From: an uncultured Eggerthella sp.
Lineage (GTDB): Bacteria; Actinomycetota; Coriobacteriia; Coriobacteriales; Eggerthellaceae
NCBI GenBank assembly: GCA_900544455.1
Contig: UQVJ01000077.1
Coordinates: forward strand, 1-8,297
Reading direction: 5' to 3'
Length of the DNA: 8,297 nucleotides
Made by a program: the position numbers and the translations under genes. Shown here in pieces: positions 1 to 6,327 of the stretch. Every line of letters starts with the position of its first letter. Positions within the stretch are counted from its first letter, which is position 1. The notes below the pieces were generated by a model. It did not search any database, was not told where the DNA came from, and saw only the letters and a program-made list of their open reading frames with translations.

Positions 1-1002
1 AACCGTGTCGATGGAGAACAGCTTGCAGATTGCAGCCTTCTCGTCGATGAAGTCGTTGTTCTGGTCGATGTCGAAGTCGCGAGCGAAGTCGTATACCAAG
101 GTGCGCAGTGCATGAATCATCATCTGCATGTTAGCAATCTTCATCTTGATTGCCTGACGCTTGATGATCGGCTTGCCGAAGGTTACACGGTCGGCAGCAC
201 GCTTGAGGGAGATCTCGAGCATACGCTGTGCCATACCCAGGTTAGAGCAAGCGATGTGTACGCGGGAAACGCTCAGGGAGTGGATAGCAACTTCCATGCC
301 CTGACCTTCTTCACCAAGCAGGTAGATAGGATCGAGCTTGAGGTCGGTGAACTTCAAGCCTGCATGGCCAGCACCCTTGCAGCCCATCATGTGAGGCATC
401 GGGATGATTTCAAAGCCAGGTGCGTCGTTGGGAACGAGGAACGCGGAAAGACGGGAGTCCTTGTCGCTTTCCTGGTCGGTTACTGCGATTACGTAGGTGT
501 AATCGGAGCAGTCAGTGTGGGAGATGAGCCACTTCTCGCCGTTCAGAACATAAGAACCGTCAGGCTGCTTAACCGCGGTGGTATGGAGGTCTGCGCCCGT
601 ACCGCCGGTCTTCTCAGTGATAGCGAAGTTGCAGTAAACAGTCTTGTCCTGGAACTTGTCCATGAGCTGATCCTTCAGCTCCTGCTTGCCGTAGTCCTCA
701 AGGATACGCCAGTTCATGTCAGCGGCATGATGGAGATGCATACGCATTCCGCCAGGGCCACGAGAGAACTCTTCCTGAACCTTCAGGATCTCGAGCTCGT
801 TAAGGTTCCATCCACCGTACTCTGCGGGAAGATAGAAGCGATAGAGATCGTTTTCCTTGGCGAGTTCATAGAACTTCTCCGGGAAAGTATTGGTTACCTC
901 AATCTCTTTCTGCATCTCGTCGAATGGGCCCTCTGCCAATTCGCGGATCTGCTTGAGGTACGCCTGGAACTGCTCATCCGTAATGGTAGCTTTAGGATTC
1001 AT
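1..1002 (-). CDS. Acyl-CoA dehydrogenase, C-terminus beyond window edge
   Basis: This encodes an FAD-dependent acyl-CoA dehydrogenase (or enoyl-CoA reductase working in reverse), a cytosolic enzyme that passes electrons to or from an electron-transfer flavoprotein. The first 334 residues are visible. Residues about 1-120 form the helical N-terminal domain. The family's first signature appears as NFAITEKTGGTGADLHT (125-141), in the place of the usual A-x-TEP-x-x-GSD, followed by the flavin-side strand GEKWLISHT (155-163). The C-terminal helical domain begins around SVSRVHIACSNLGMAQR (244-260) and contains DRVTFGKPIIKRQ (271-283), the FAD/dimer motif R-x-x-FG-x-P-I-x-x-x-Q. Full members have about 380-400 residues, so some 50-60 are missing, including the usual catalytic glutamate. 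The start has AGGGGG four bases upstream. CaiA-type crotonobetainyl-CoA reductase is one possible relative, given the CaiB-family neighbours, but the substrate cannot be read from the sequence. All Arg codons seen are CGC or CGT, suggesting strong expression. Confidence 0.93.
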   Translation of the reverse strand, partial: MNPKATITDEQFQAYLKQIRELAEGPFDEMQKEIEVTNTFPEKFYELAKENDLYRFYLPAEYGGWNLNELEILKVQEEFSRGPGGMRMHLHHAADMNWRILEDYGKQELKDQLMDKFQDKTVYCNFAITEKTGGTGADLHTTAVKQPDGSYVLNGEKWLISHTDCSDYTYVIAVTDQESDKDSRLSAFLVPNDAPGFEIIPMPHMMGCKGAGHAGLKFTDLKLDPIYLLGEEGQGMEVAIHSLSVSRVHIACSNLGMAQRMLEISLKRAADRVTFGKPIIKRQAIKMKIANMQMMIHALRTLVYDFARDFDIDQNNDFIDEKAAICKLFSIDTV

Positions 1003-1066
1003 TGGTCCCCCTAACCGTTGCAGTTTCATAAGCTTTTGCTTACAGGTCTTATTTTACGGTGAACAG

Positions 1067-1095
1067 GTTATATTTCAAATTCCGAAGGGTGTCAT
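1067..1095 (-). promoter_or_regulatory. Sigma-70-type promoter of the acyl-CoA dehydrogenase gene
   Basis: Read on the minus strand, the -35 hexamer ATGACA (1095-1090) and the -10 hexamer TATAAC (1072-1067) are each one base from consensus and are separated by exactly 17 bp. Transcription would start near 1060, giving a leader of about 58 nt before the ATG at 1002. The dehydrogenase is therefore probably transcribed on its own as well as, or instead of, from the operon upstream. Confidence 0.7.
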
Positions 1096-1103
1096 TTTTC
1101 TTA

Positions 1104-1132
1104 AAAAGCTATAAGGCAAATGAATAGCTTTT
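1104..1132 (-). promoter_or_regulatory. T-N11-A dyad upstream of the promoter, probable LysR-type activator site
   Basis: Perfect 9-bp arms, AAAAGCTAT and ATAGCTTTT, flank an 11-base centre, which gives the T-N11-A form typical of LysR-family recognition sites. The dyad is centred near 1118, about 58 bp upstream of the predicted transcription start and just upstream of the -35 box, where LysR-type activators bind. A run of five T follows on the minus strand, so a weak terminator is an alternative reading. The stem has only two G-C pairs, which makes that less likely. Confidence 0.5.
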
Positions 1133-1143
1133 AATTGTCATGC

Positions 1144-1181
1144 CTGAATAATTGGTTTATCGCAAGAAAATAGTTATTCAG
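1144..1181. repeat. Spaced inverted repeat CTGAATAA / TTATTCAG
   Basis: Eight-base arms at 1144-1151 and 1174-1181 are separated by 22 bp in AT-rich DNA, about 100 bp upstream of the predicted transcription start of the acyl-CoA dehydrogenase. It may be a second regulator site or a chance match; the arms do not resemble the T-N11-A dyad next to it. Confidence 0.3.
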
Positions 1182-1254
1182 CGCGCAAACAGGTAAAACA
1201 CGTTCAGCAATAACGCTTTCACAGCAGACCGAAAGCCGTCCTATCCATTGTTGC

Positions 1255-1334
1255 CACGGTCGATTACCTCCCAACTCGTGTGCTGGCATCGTGTCCGTAC
1301 CGCCCTGCCCCATCTTGTGCACGGTCGAGTACCT
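1255..1334. repeat. Direct repeat pair CACGGTCGAnTACCT
   Basis: Two 15-base copies at 1255-1269 and 1320-1334 differ at one position (T/G) and start 65 bp apart. They lie in the otherwise empty 490-bp gap between the acyl-CoA dehydrogenase and the terminator of the racemase-like gene. Within this gap (1003-1490) I find a promoter, the two dyads nearer the gene, this repeat and a 6-bp-arm inverted repeat at 1440-1469. The small open frames there look non-coding (Arg/Ser/Cys-rich, no ribosome binding site, one overlapping the terminator). Confidence 0.4.
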
Positions 1335-1494
1335 ATTGCAGCCAGAGGCAAACCGCCATTCGTTACACCGACACATGCTCGATAGGTTTCCCGCAAAAGC
1401 AAAGCATTAACGAAGCTCCGGGAACGCCCCCGCAGCGTTGCACAGCGTCCCCGTCGAGAGCTTCTGTGCTCGTTTCGCGTGGCAGAACAGCAAG

Positions 1495-1519
1495 AAAGGC
1501 GCCCACTAGGGGCGCCTTT
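1495..1519 (-). terminator. Terminator hairpin after the CaiB-family gene pair
   Basis: Ten-base arms AAAGGCGCCC (1495-1504) and GGGCGCCTTT (1510-1519) enclose a 5-base loop. The hairpin lies 28 bp past the stop codon of the racemase-like gene. The T-run on the minus strand is short (TTTCTT) but the stem is very stable, so this is a plausible intrinsic terminator for the CoA-transferase/racemase unit. Confidence 0.75.
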
Positions 1520-1547
1520 CATCAAAGCGGCTATAAACTATCGGTTC

Positions 1548-2777
1548 CTATTCAACCGGAGCTACAGGGGCACGGTCCTCTTCGGGAACGATGTCGTCGC
1601 CGAGGCGGATGCCGCCCTCTGCCTTAAGGCGTGCAATGGTCTCATCGTCTGCGCCGACCTTCTTAAGGTACTCAGCGGTATCGCCACCGAGGACAGAAGC
1701 CTCCTCGAAATCAGCGATGTTAACCGGGATGGTGGACAGATGATGAGGAAGACCAGTCTGAAGGACACGACCTACGCGGGGGAAGTCAACCCATGCCAAA
1801 GCCTCAGGGTTCTCACGCGTAATCTGCTCAACCGCTTCGGTCTTGCTGTTGACCTTAGCAATGCAGAAGTCCTTGTCCTCGAGCCATTCCATCCACTCGT
1901 CCAAAGGCTTGCTCTTGATAACCTCTTCAACAACCTTGAACGACTCAGGAGCTTCCCAACGACGCTTCAGGCCGTCGCCCTTGATTTCGGGATGGCCGAT
2001 CGCATCGCAGAAGGGCTCCCAGAACTTGGATTCAACCATGCCAAGAGCAAGCTTGCCACCGTCAGCCGTCTCATACACGTTGTAAGCAGTGGAAGGATAC
2101 TCGAGGTCGTCGCGCTTGCACTCGCCGTCGTTGAAGCACCAGCGAGAATCAAGAAGCGAATTCCACCAAACGAAGCAATCGAACATGGAAGTATCGATGT
2201 AGGTACCCTTACCAGTCTGCTCGCGAGCATACAGTGCTGCAAGAAGAGCCTGGCCAGCAACCATACCGGAAGAGAGGTCGCACAGGTGCAGAGGAGAGGT
2301 GGAGCCGTGGTTTACGGACAGATAGCCGCTCGTGGCCTGCATGTTCAGGTCATGCTGAGCCTTCTTGGAGCGAGGATCCTCGGAACCATAACCAGAAATG
2401 GAGCAGTAGATAATACGAGGGTTGATTTCGTTGATCGTATCGTAATCGATGCCCAGCTTCTTGGTTACACCAGGTCGGAAGCTCTCAACGATAACGTCCG
2501 CCTCCTTGGCCATCTTCTTGAACCAGTCAACAACTTCTTCGTTCTTGAGGTTCAGCGAAACCGACTTCTTGTTGCGGCCAAGTGCGGTGATGTAGTAGGA
2601 GATGCCGCCGCCCTTGGTGGGATAGTCGTGGCGCATGAAGTCGCCAAGGCCGGTATCTTCAACCTTGATTACCGTTGCGCCAAGATCAGCGAGTACCTGG
2701 GTTGCATAACCGCCTGGCAGGTAACGGGAGAAGTCGAGAACGGTAAGTCCGGAAAATGGGGTGTTTGCTCGTGACAT
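1548..2777 (-). CDS. CaiB/BaiF-family enzyme with alpha-methylacyl-CoA racemase signature
   Basis: A 409-residue member of the class III CoA-transferase/racemase (CaiB/BaiF) family. The N-terminal Rossmann-like part has LTVLDFSRYLPGGYATQVLADLGATVIKVE (11-40, quoted in part as the CoA-binding start) and VESFRPGVTKKLGIDY (97-112). The telling segment is AQHDLNMQATSGYLS (140-154) followed by LCDLSSGMVAGQ (165-176). His142 and Asp167 match the catalytic His126 and Asp156 of alpha-methylacyl-CoA racemase, where an HD-x-N motif is typical, whereas plain transferases keep only the Asp. This suggests inversion at the carbon next to the thioester of a CoA-bound acid, though a CoA-transferase remains possible. 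It is somewhat longer than bacterial racemases (~360). The stop is TAG at 1548-1550. The gene follows the CoA-transferase with an 11-bp gap and shares its transcript. It lies at the same locus as an acyl-CoA dehydrogenase, an enzyme class often stereospecific at that carbon. Confidence 0.85.
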   Translation of the reverse strand: MSRANTPFSGLTVLDFSRYLPGGYATQVLADLGATVIKVEDTGLGDFMRHDYPTKGGGISYYITALGRNKKSVSLNLKNEEVVDWFKKMAKEADVIVESFRPGVTKKLGIDYDTINEINPRIIYCSISGYGSEDPRSKKAQHDLNMQATSGYLSVNHGSTSPLHLCDLSSGMVAGQALLAALYAREQTGKGTYIDTSMFDCFVWWNSLLDSRWCFNDGECKRDDLEYPSTAYNVYETADGGKLALGMVESKFWEPFCDAIGHPEIKGDGLKRRWEAPESFKVVEEVIKSKPLDEWMEWLEDKDFCIAKVNSKTEAVEQITRENPEALAWVDFPRVGRVLQTGLPHHLSTIPVNIADFEEASVLGGDTAEYLKKVGADDETIARLKAEGGIRLGDDIVPEEDRAPVAPVE

Positions 2778-2783
2778 GTCAGA

Positions 2784-2790
2784 TCCTCCT
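2784..2790 (-). promoter_or_regulatory. Strong ribosome binding site overlapping the upstream stop codon
   Basis: AGGAGGA on the minus strand lies 6 bases before the ATG at 2777 and overlaps the TAG stop of the CoA-transferase (2791-2789). This fixes the start of the racemase-like gene and indicates translational coupling of the two CaiB-family proteins. Confidence 0.85.
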
Positions 2791-4102
2791 AGTCCCTCTT
2801 AGAATTCGGTCCGTAGCTGGGCTCCAAAACGGAAGCGGGCAGCGGATCGCCGGTGTAGCACATTACTGCGCCATCCTCGACAAGCTTGTCGACGGTTGCG
2901 TCGTCATAGCCATAGTCGTTGAGGATCTTGCGCGTGTCGTAACCGGTAGGACGGGAGCGACGCAGAACAGGATCACCAATGCTGTCCAGACGGAACGGCA
3001 TGGTGGTGATTACGTAGTCTTCCTCTTCACCATAGGGGCTCGAGGGACCCTGCTTCTCGTACTTCATGTAACGGAGCTGGTCGTTGTCAAATGCTTCCTG
3101 ATCCTGCAGAACGTCGGTAACGGTCTGGATCTTCTCGAACGGAATGTCGTTCTCGCGGAAACGCTTCTCGAGCTCTTCATAGGTGAACTTCTTGCATGCC
3201 TGATGCATCTCAGCTACGACCTCGACATACTTGCCATTGTCAGCCAGTGCCTCAAGCGTGTTGTACTGCTCTTCGGTGTAGTACTTCGGATCCATTTCCA
3301 AGGTGTCGAATACCAACTTGCAATACTTGTTGTAGTTGCCGAAACACATAAGGAACCAGATGCCATCGGAAGATACATAAGAATTGTTGGTGGGGCACTT
3401 TGCCTCCATGCGGTCCTTCGGGTAATCGCAGCCCTGCTGCTGAGCAATCAGAGCAGAAGTCATGCCCCAAGTGCCAACATGATACAGAGAGCCCGTAACC
3501 TTATCGCCAACACCGGTGCGAAGAGCGCCAGCGTAAGCGCCCAGAATACCTGCAGTCAGTGCGCAACCCGTGTTCCAGTCGCCAAATGCGATAGGAGAGT
3601 TGCCAGGCTCGTAATGTGCGTTTGCCTGGGGAATTGCGCTTACAAAGCCAGAACGAGCTGCGAATGCGGTTGCATCGAAGCCCTTAGCGTCCTTCATGGG
3701 GCCATGCTCGCCATAGCCGCGGTTCTGAGCCCATACCAAACGAGGGAACTTCTCGTGCAAGGTCTCGTAGTCAAGACCAAGACGCTTCAGTGCGCCCGAG
3801 CGAAGTGAGGTAAGGAAGATGTCTGCCGTCTCAAGAAGGTGATACATAACTTCCAGGCCCTCAGGGCTCTTGCAGTTGATTGCGGTCCATTCCTTATTGA
3901 AGGAACCGCAGTCATATGCAACGTCATCAAACTCGGTGCGGAATTTCATGCCCCAAGCCAAGCCCTGAGTACGCTGCTCATCGCCCGTGAACGGTTCAAC
4001 CTTAATAACCGTAGCACCCATTTCAGCAAGGGCTCGACCTGCGGCCGGGCCAGCTGCATACTGGGTAAGCTCGATTACTTTAACTCCCTGCAATCCTGCC
4101 AT
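2789..4102 (-). CDS. Class III CoA-transferase, FldA/HadA-like
   Basis: A 437-residue cytosolic CoA-transferase. It resembles the phenyllactate (FldA) and 2-hydroxyisocaproate (HadA) CoA-transferases of Stickland fermenters, which move CoA between an acyl-CoA and a 2-hydroxy or enoic acid. Visible family segments are GVKVIELTQYAAGPAAGR (6-23), GLDYETLHEKFPRLVWAQ (109-126), GYGEHGP (129-135), GFDATAFAARSGF (141-153) and IAFGDWNTG (171-179). Asp175 in FGDWNTG is the expected acyl-enzyme nucleophile; the HD-x-N racemase motif is absent here (FDATA). The fold continues with TGVGDKVTGSLYHVG (196-210). The start has AGGAGA with a short spacer, and no better start is in view. The gene lies 50 bp after a strong terminator and couples to the racemase-like gene downstream. 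No 2-hydroxyacyl-CoA dehydratase is present in the window, so the true acid cannot be named. Confidence 0.88.
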   Translation of the reverse strand: MAGLQGVKVIELTQYAAGPAAGRALAEMGATVIKVEPFTGDEQRTQGLAWGMKFRTEFDDVAYDCGSFNKEWTAINCKSPEGLEVMYHLLETADIFLTSLRSGALKRLGLDYETLHEKFPRLVWAQNRGYGEHGPMKDAKGFDATAFAARSGFVSAIPQANAHYEPGNSPIAFGDWNTGCALTAGILGAYAGALRTGVGDKVTGSLYHVGTWGMTSALIAQQQGCDYPKDRMEAKCPTNNSYVSSDGIWFLMCFGNYNKYCKLVFDTLEMDPKYYTEEQYNTLEALADNGKYVEVVAEMHQACKKFTYEELEKRFRENDIPFEKIQTVTDVLQDQEAFDNDQLRYMKYEKQGPSSPYGEEEDYVITTMPFRLDSIGDPVLRRSRPTGYDTRKILNDYGYDDATVDKLVEDGAVMCYTGDPLPASVLEPSYGPNSKRD

Positions 4103-4129
4103 TGGATTCTCCTAACGATCAAATATGCC

Positions 4130-4145
4130 TTTCGACACATCGAAA
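4130..4145. promoter_or_regulatory. Palindrome TTTCGA-CACA-TCGAAA before the CoA-transferase
   Basis: A perfect 6-bp-arm palindrome with a 4-base centre sits between the terminator (4153-4191) and the CoA-transferase ribosome binding site, about 30 bp upstream of the start codon. It could be an operator or a small leader hairpin. I find no good promoter hexamers around it. Confidence 0.35.
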
Positions 4146-4152
4146 TTTTGAG

Positions 4153-4191
4153 AAAAAGGGTGCCGGCACCGTGGTGTCAGCACCCTTTTTT
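4153..4191. terminator. Strong bidirectional terminator between ADH and CoA-transferase
   Basis: AAAAAGGGTGC (4153-4163) pairs with GCACCCTTTTT (4180-4190). After one mismatch the stem continues as GGCACC/GGTGTC around a GT loop, giving about 17 paired positions. On the minus strand it ends in TTTTT, and a T-run is also present on the plus strand. It lies 39 bp past the ADH stop codon and closes, or attenuates, the SDR-ADH transcript. Confidence 0.88.
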
Positions 4192-4229
4192 AGTCTCTTG
4201 CTATTTCATGTAACAAGAATGTGTTCTTC

Positions 4230-5285
4230 TTACGGCTCCAGAACTACGCGGAGGCCTTCGCCAGACTCGATGAACTCCATGCCCTTACGCCAATCCTTCA
4301 GAGGAATAACCATGTTGGAGATCATGGAGATGTCCAAGCCGTTAGCCAACAGGCTCAGAGCCTGACGCCAATGCTTACGCTCGTAAGCACGGTTGCCGAT
4401 GATGCTGATCTGGCGCATAGCGATGTCGGTCATCGGGATAGAAGAAGGCTTTGCGGGAAGACCCGTAATGCCAATGCGGCCACCCTTAGCAACCATCTGA
4501 ACAGCCTGCTCAGATACGGTCCAATGGCCAGCTGCGTCGAAGATGCACTCGGGGCCCTTACCGCCGGTGAGTTCCTTAACCTTCTCAACAACATCGCACT
4601 CAGAGCCATTAACCGTGATAGCACCGAGCTGCTCTGCAACCTTGAAACGCTTAGCGTCTGCATCAAGGCCGGTTACGATAACCTTGCGGATACCACGAGC
4701 CTGCTTCAGCAAAGCAACCATGAGCAGACCAATAGCGCCAGGGCCGATTACAACTGCGGTTTCACCGATCTGCGGATTTACACGCTCTACAGCGTTCATT
4801 GCTACGCAGAGAGGCTCGAGCAGAGCGCCCTGGGTGAAGGTAACGTCATCGGGCATCGGGATGATATTGGTTGCACGAATGGCCATGTACTTAGCAAATG
4901 CGCCAGGAAGGTCAGTGCCATAGAACGGACGGTTGTCGCAAATGTTTACCTCGCCGCGGTCACAGTACTCGCAGGTGTTGTCGAAGAGTACCGGGTTTGC
5001 GGTTACTCGCTGACCAACCTTGAGGTTTGCAGGTGCATTCTTGCCAACTTCAGCGATTACGCCAGAGAACTCATGGCCGAAGATTGCAGGATACTGGATG
5101 TGATAGGAATTTGCGATTGCAGGATTCCAGCGATAGAGAGAGTGATCGGTGCCGCAGATACCTACAGCCTTGATCTCCATCAGTACTTCGTCATCCTTGA
5201 TCTGAGGAATATCGAAATCTTCTACGTACTCCATTGCATCCGGCTCAGCGGCGGTCTTGAGAAGTGCGTTCATCTTACCTTCCAT
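4230..5285 (-). CDS. Zinc-dependent medium-chain alcohol/polyol dehydrogenase
   Basis: A 351-residue medium-chain dehydrogenase of the sorbitol/threonine dehydrogenase group, oxidising a secondary or polyol alcohol with NAD(P). The catalytic zinc site is visible as Cys44 (GICGTDH, 43-48 region), His71-Glu72 (GHE) and Glu157 (LLEPLCVAMNAV). The structural zinc loop has Cys105, Cys108 and Cys116, but the usual first cysteine is replaced by Asp102, which could still bind metal. The nucleotide fold has GPGAIG (181-186). The acidic residue expected at the end of the second strand is displaced (VTGLDAD), so the cofactor choice is uncertain. A start at Met1 has AAAGGAAG at good spacing; Met5 is an alternative. 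It follows the SDR by 82 bp and ends before a strong terminator. Substrate unknown; sorbitol-type, threonine or hydroxy-acid-derived alcohols are all possible. Confidence 0.9.
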   Translation of the reverse strand: MEGKMNALLKTAAEPDAMEYVEDFDIPQIKDDEVLMEIKAVGICGTDHSLYRWNPAIANSYHIQYPAIFGHEFSGVIAEVGKNAPANLKVGQRVTANPVLFDNTCEYCDRGEVNICDNRPFYGTDLPGAFAKYMAIRATNIIPMPDDVTFTQGALLEPLCVAMNAVERVNPQIGETAVVIGPGAIGLLMVALLKQARGIRKVIVTGLDADAKRFKVAEQLGAITVNGSECDVVEKVKELTGGKGPECIFDAAGHWTVSEQAVQMVAKGGRIGITGLPAKPSSIPMTDIAMRQISIIGNRAYERKHWRQALSLLANGLDISMISNMVIPLKDWRKGMEFIESGEGLRVVLEP

Positions 5286-5318
5286 GGGTAACTTCCTTTC
5301 GAAGAGTTCAAACAGGAA

Positions 5319-5354
5319 GCCAGCGCTTGTAGCCCCCTCGCATCAAGCGCTGGC
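5319..5354 (-). promoter_or_regulatory. Intercistronic hairpin between SDR and ADH
   Basis: Perfect 11-bp arms, GCCAGCGCTTG (5319-5329) and CAAGCGCTGGC (5344-5354), enclose a 14-base loop in the 82-bp gap. The minus-strand continuation is TTCCTGTTTG, too poor in T for a confident terminator. It more likely acts as an mRNA-stability or processing element, or as a partial terminator that lowers ADH expression relative to the SDR. Confidence 0.6.
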
Positions 5355-5367
5355 CAATAATTCGTTG

Positions 5368-6162
5368 CTACTGGATGGACCAGCCACCGTCGAGAACCAG
5401 AGTCTGACCAGTGGTGTACTCGGTAACAGGGAGAACGAGGTGCAGAATTGCAGCGCCCATTTCGTCGAGCGTACCGGTGTAGTTGGGCAGAGGAGTGCGG
5501 CTCTTAACGTATGCTTCCTGCTGAGGCTGCTCTTCGAATACCTTGGCAACCATCGGAGTGTAAACATAACCAGGAGCGATGCCGTTAACCAGGATCTGCT
5601 TCTTGGCGAAGTCGACAGCCAAGGAACGAACCATGCCCATAACGCCGGCCTTAGCGATGCAGTAAGGAGCGATGTTCTCCATGGAGTTGATGCCGCGAGC
5701 GGAAGCTACAACAACCATCTTGCCCTTGATGTTCTTTGCCTCCATTGCACGAGCAACAGCAGTCATCAGGAAGAAGTTACCCTTCAGGTTGATGCTGAAC
5801 AGCTTGTCCCACTGCTCGGGAGCAACGTCAACAGCGTTCATGCGAGGCAAAGCGATGCCGGCGGAGGTTACGAGGATATCGATCTGGCCGAAGTTTTCCT
5901 CTGCAACCTTGATTACGTTGTCGATGGACTCCTGGCTGGTTACGTCGCATGCAACGCCAACAGCCTTGGTGCCCTGAGCCTTCAGCTCTTCAGCAACCTC
6001 ATGGCAACCTGCCTCAGGTACGCCAGCGATAACCATGTTAGCGCCAGCTGCAGCGATAGCCTCTGCTGCTGCCTTGCCGATGCCGGAGTTGCCACCAACT
6101 ACGATGGCGCACTTTCCTGCAAGATGTTCCTTAGGCTGCTTTGCGAACCAATTCTCGGACAT
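5368..6162 (-). CDS. Short-chain dehydrogenase/reductase (classical SDR)
   Basis: A 264-residue classical SDR, a cytosolic NAD(P)-dependent oxidoreductase of hydroxyl and keto groups. The nucleotide loop is GGNSGIG (23-29), in the place of TGxxxGIG. The core also has VTSAGI (98-103, for NNAG), SINLKG (Asn125), VVASARG (Ser154) and YCIAK (Tyr167 and Lys171). The Asn-Ser-Tyr-Lys tetrad is complete with normal spacing. IAPGYVYTPM (195-204) is the usual post-catalytic PG motif, and the protein ends GQTLVLDGGWSIQ. The acidic residue that would mark NAD preference after the second strand is absent (VIAGVPEAG). The start has a strong GGAGGG six bases upstream. It is the first gene of an SDR-ADH unit. 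In this context it may act on a hydroxy acid or hydroxyacyl-CoA, but family membership alone does not give the substrate. Confidence 0.92.
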   Translation of the reverse strand: MSENWFAKQPKEHLAGKCAIVVGGNSGIGKAAAEAIAAAGANMVIAGVPEAGCHEVAEELKAQGTKAVGVACDVTSQESIDNVIKVAEENFGQIDILVTSAGIALPRMNAVDVAPEQWDKLFSINLKGNFFLMTAVARAMEAKNIKGKMVVVASARGINSMENIAPYCIAKAGVMGMVRSLAVDFAKKQILVNGIAPGYVYTPMVAKVFEEQPQQEAYVKSRTPLPNYTGTLDEMGAAILHLVLPVTEYTTGQTLVLDGGWSIQ

Positions 6163-6184
6163 TTAAAACCCTCCTCTGTATTGC

Positions 6185-6216
6185 CAAGGGGACTGTACTC
6201 CTGTGAGGCCCCCTTG
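6185..6216 (-). promoter_or_regulatory. Leader hairpin upstream of the SDR
   Basis: Seven-base arms CAAGGGG (6185-6191) and CCCCTTG (6210-6216) flank an 18-base loop, about 22-55 bases before the SDR start codon. If transcribed, it would form a hairpin just upstream of the ribosome binding site. It has no T-run, so it is not a terminator. Confidence 0.35.
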
Positions 6217-6327
6217 AATTACCTTTCGCTTTCGTTTCCGAAGCTGTTACACATGTTCGCCCAGAAGTGAAAAAGGGTCTAATTGCCGCGGAGTGTTTTC
6301 TAATAGCAAAGCCGAATGATATTCAGT

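Noticed and set aside
112..1014. Long plus-strand open frame opposite the acyl-CoA dehydrogenase
   Set aside because: Antisense shadow: no family motifs, no ribosome binding site, and the minus strand reads as a clear enzyme with motifs.
1131..1525. Two small overlapping minus-strand open frames in the 1003-1490 gap
   Set aside because: Arg/Ser/Cys-rich translations with no ribosome binding site; one overlaps the terminator and they overlap each other.
1479..2774. 431-codon plus-strand open frame
   Set aside because: It lies opposite the racemase-like gene and begins inside its terminator; its length follows from the biased codon use of the real gene.
2756..3808. 350-codon plus-strand open frame
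   Set aside because: Shadow of the CoA-transferase; low-complexity hydrophobic sequence without a recognisable domain.
1..4102. Carnitine (cai) operon
   Set aside because: CaiA- and CaiB-type families are both present, but the CaiB-family proteins lack close agreement with CaiB and no CaiC, CaiD or CaiT is present in the window.
4221..5291. 356-codon plus-strand open frame
   Set aside because: Shadow of the zinc dehydrogenase, which has a full catalytic site on the other strand.
1..6162. Bile-acid (bai) operon
   Set aside because: A CaiB-family enzyme and an SDR are shared, but no BaiB ligase, BaiE dehydratase, BaiG transporter or BaiCD/BaiH oxidoreductase is seen, and the transferase resembles FldA/HadA more than BaiF.
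5257..6270. 337-codon plus-strand open frame
   Set aside because: Shadow of the SDR, which has a complete catalytic tetrad.
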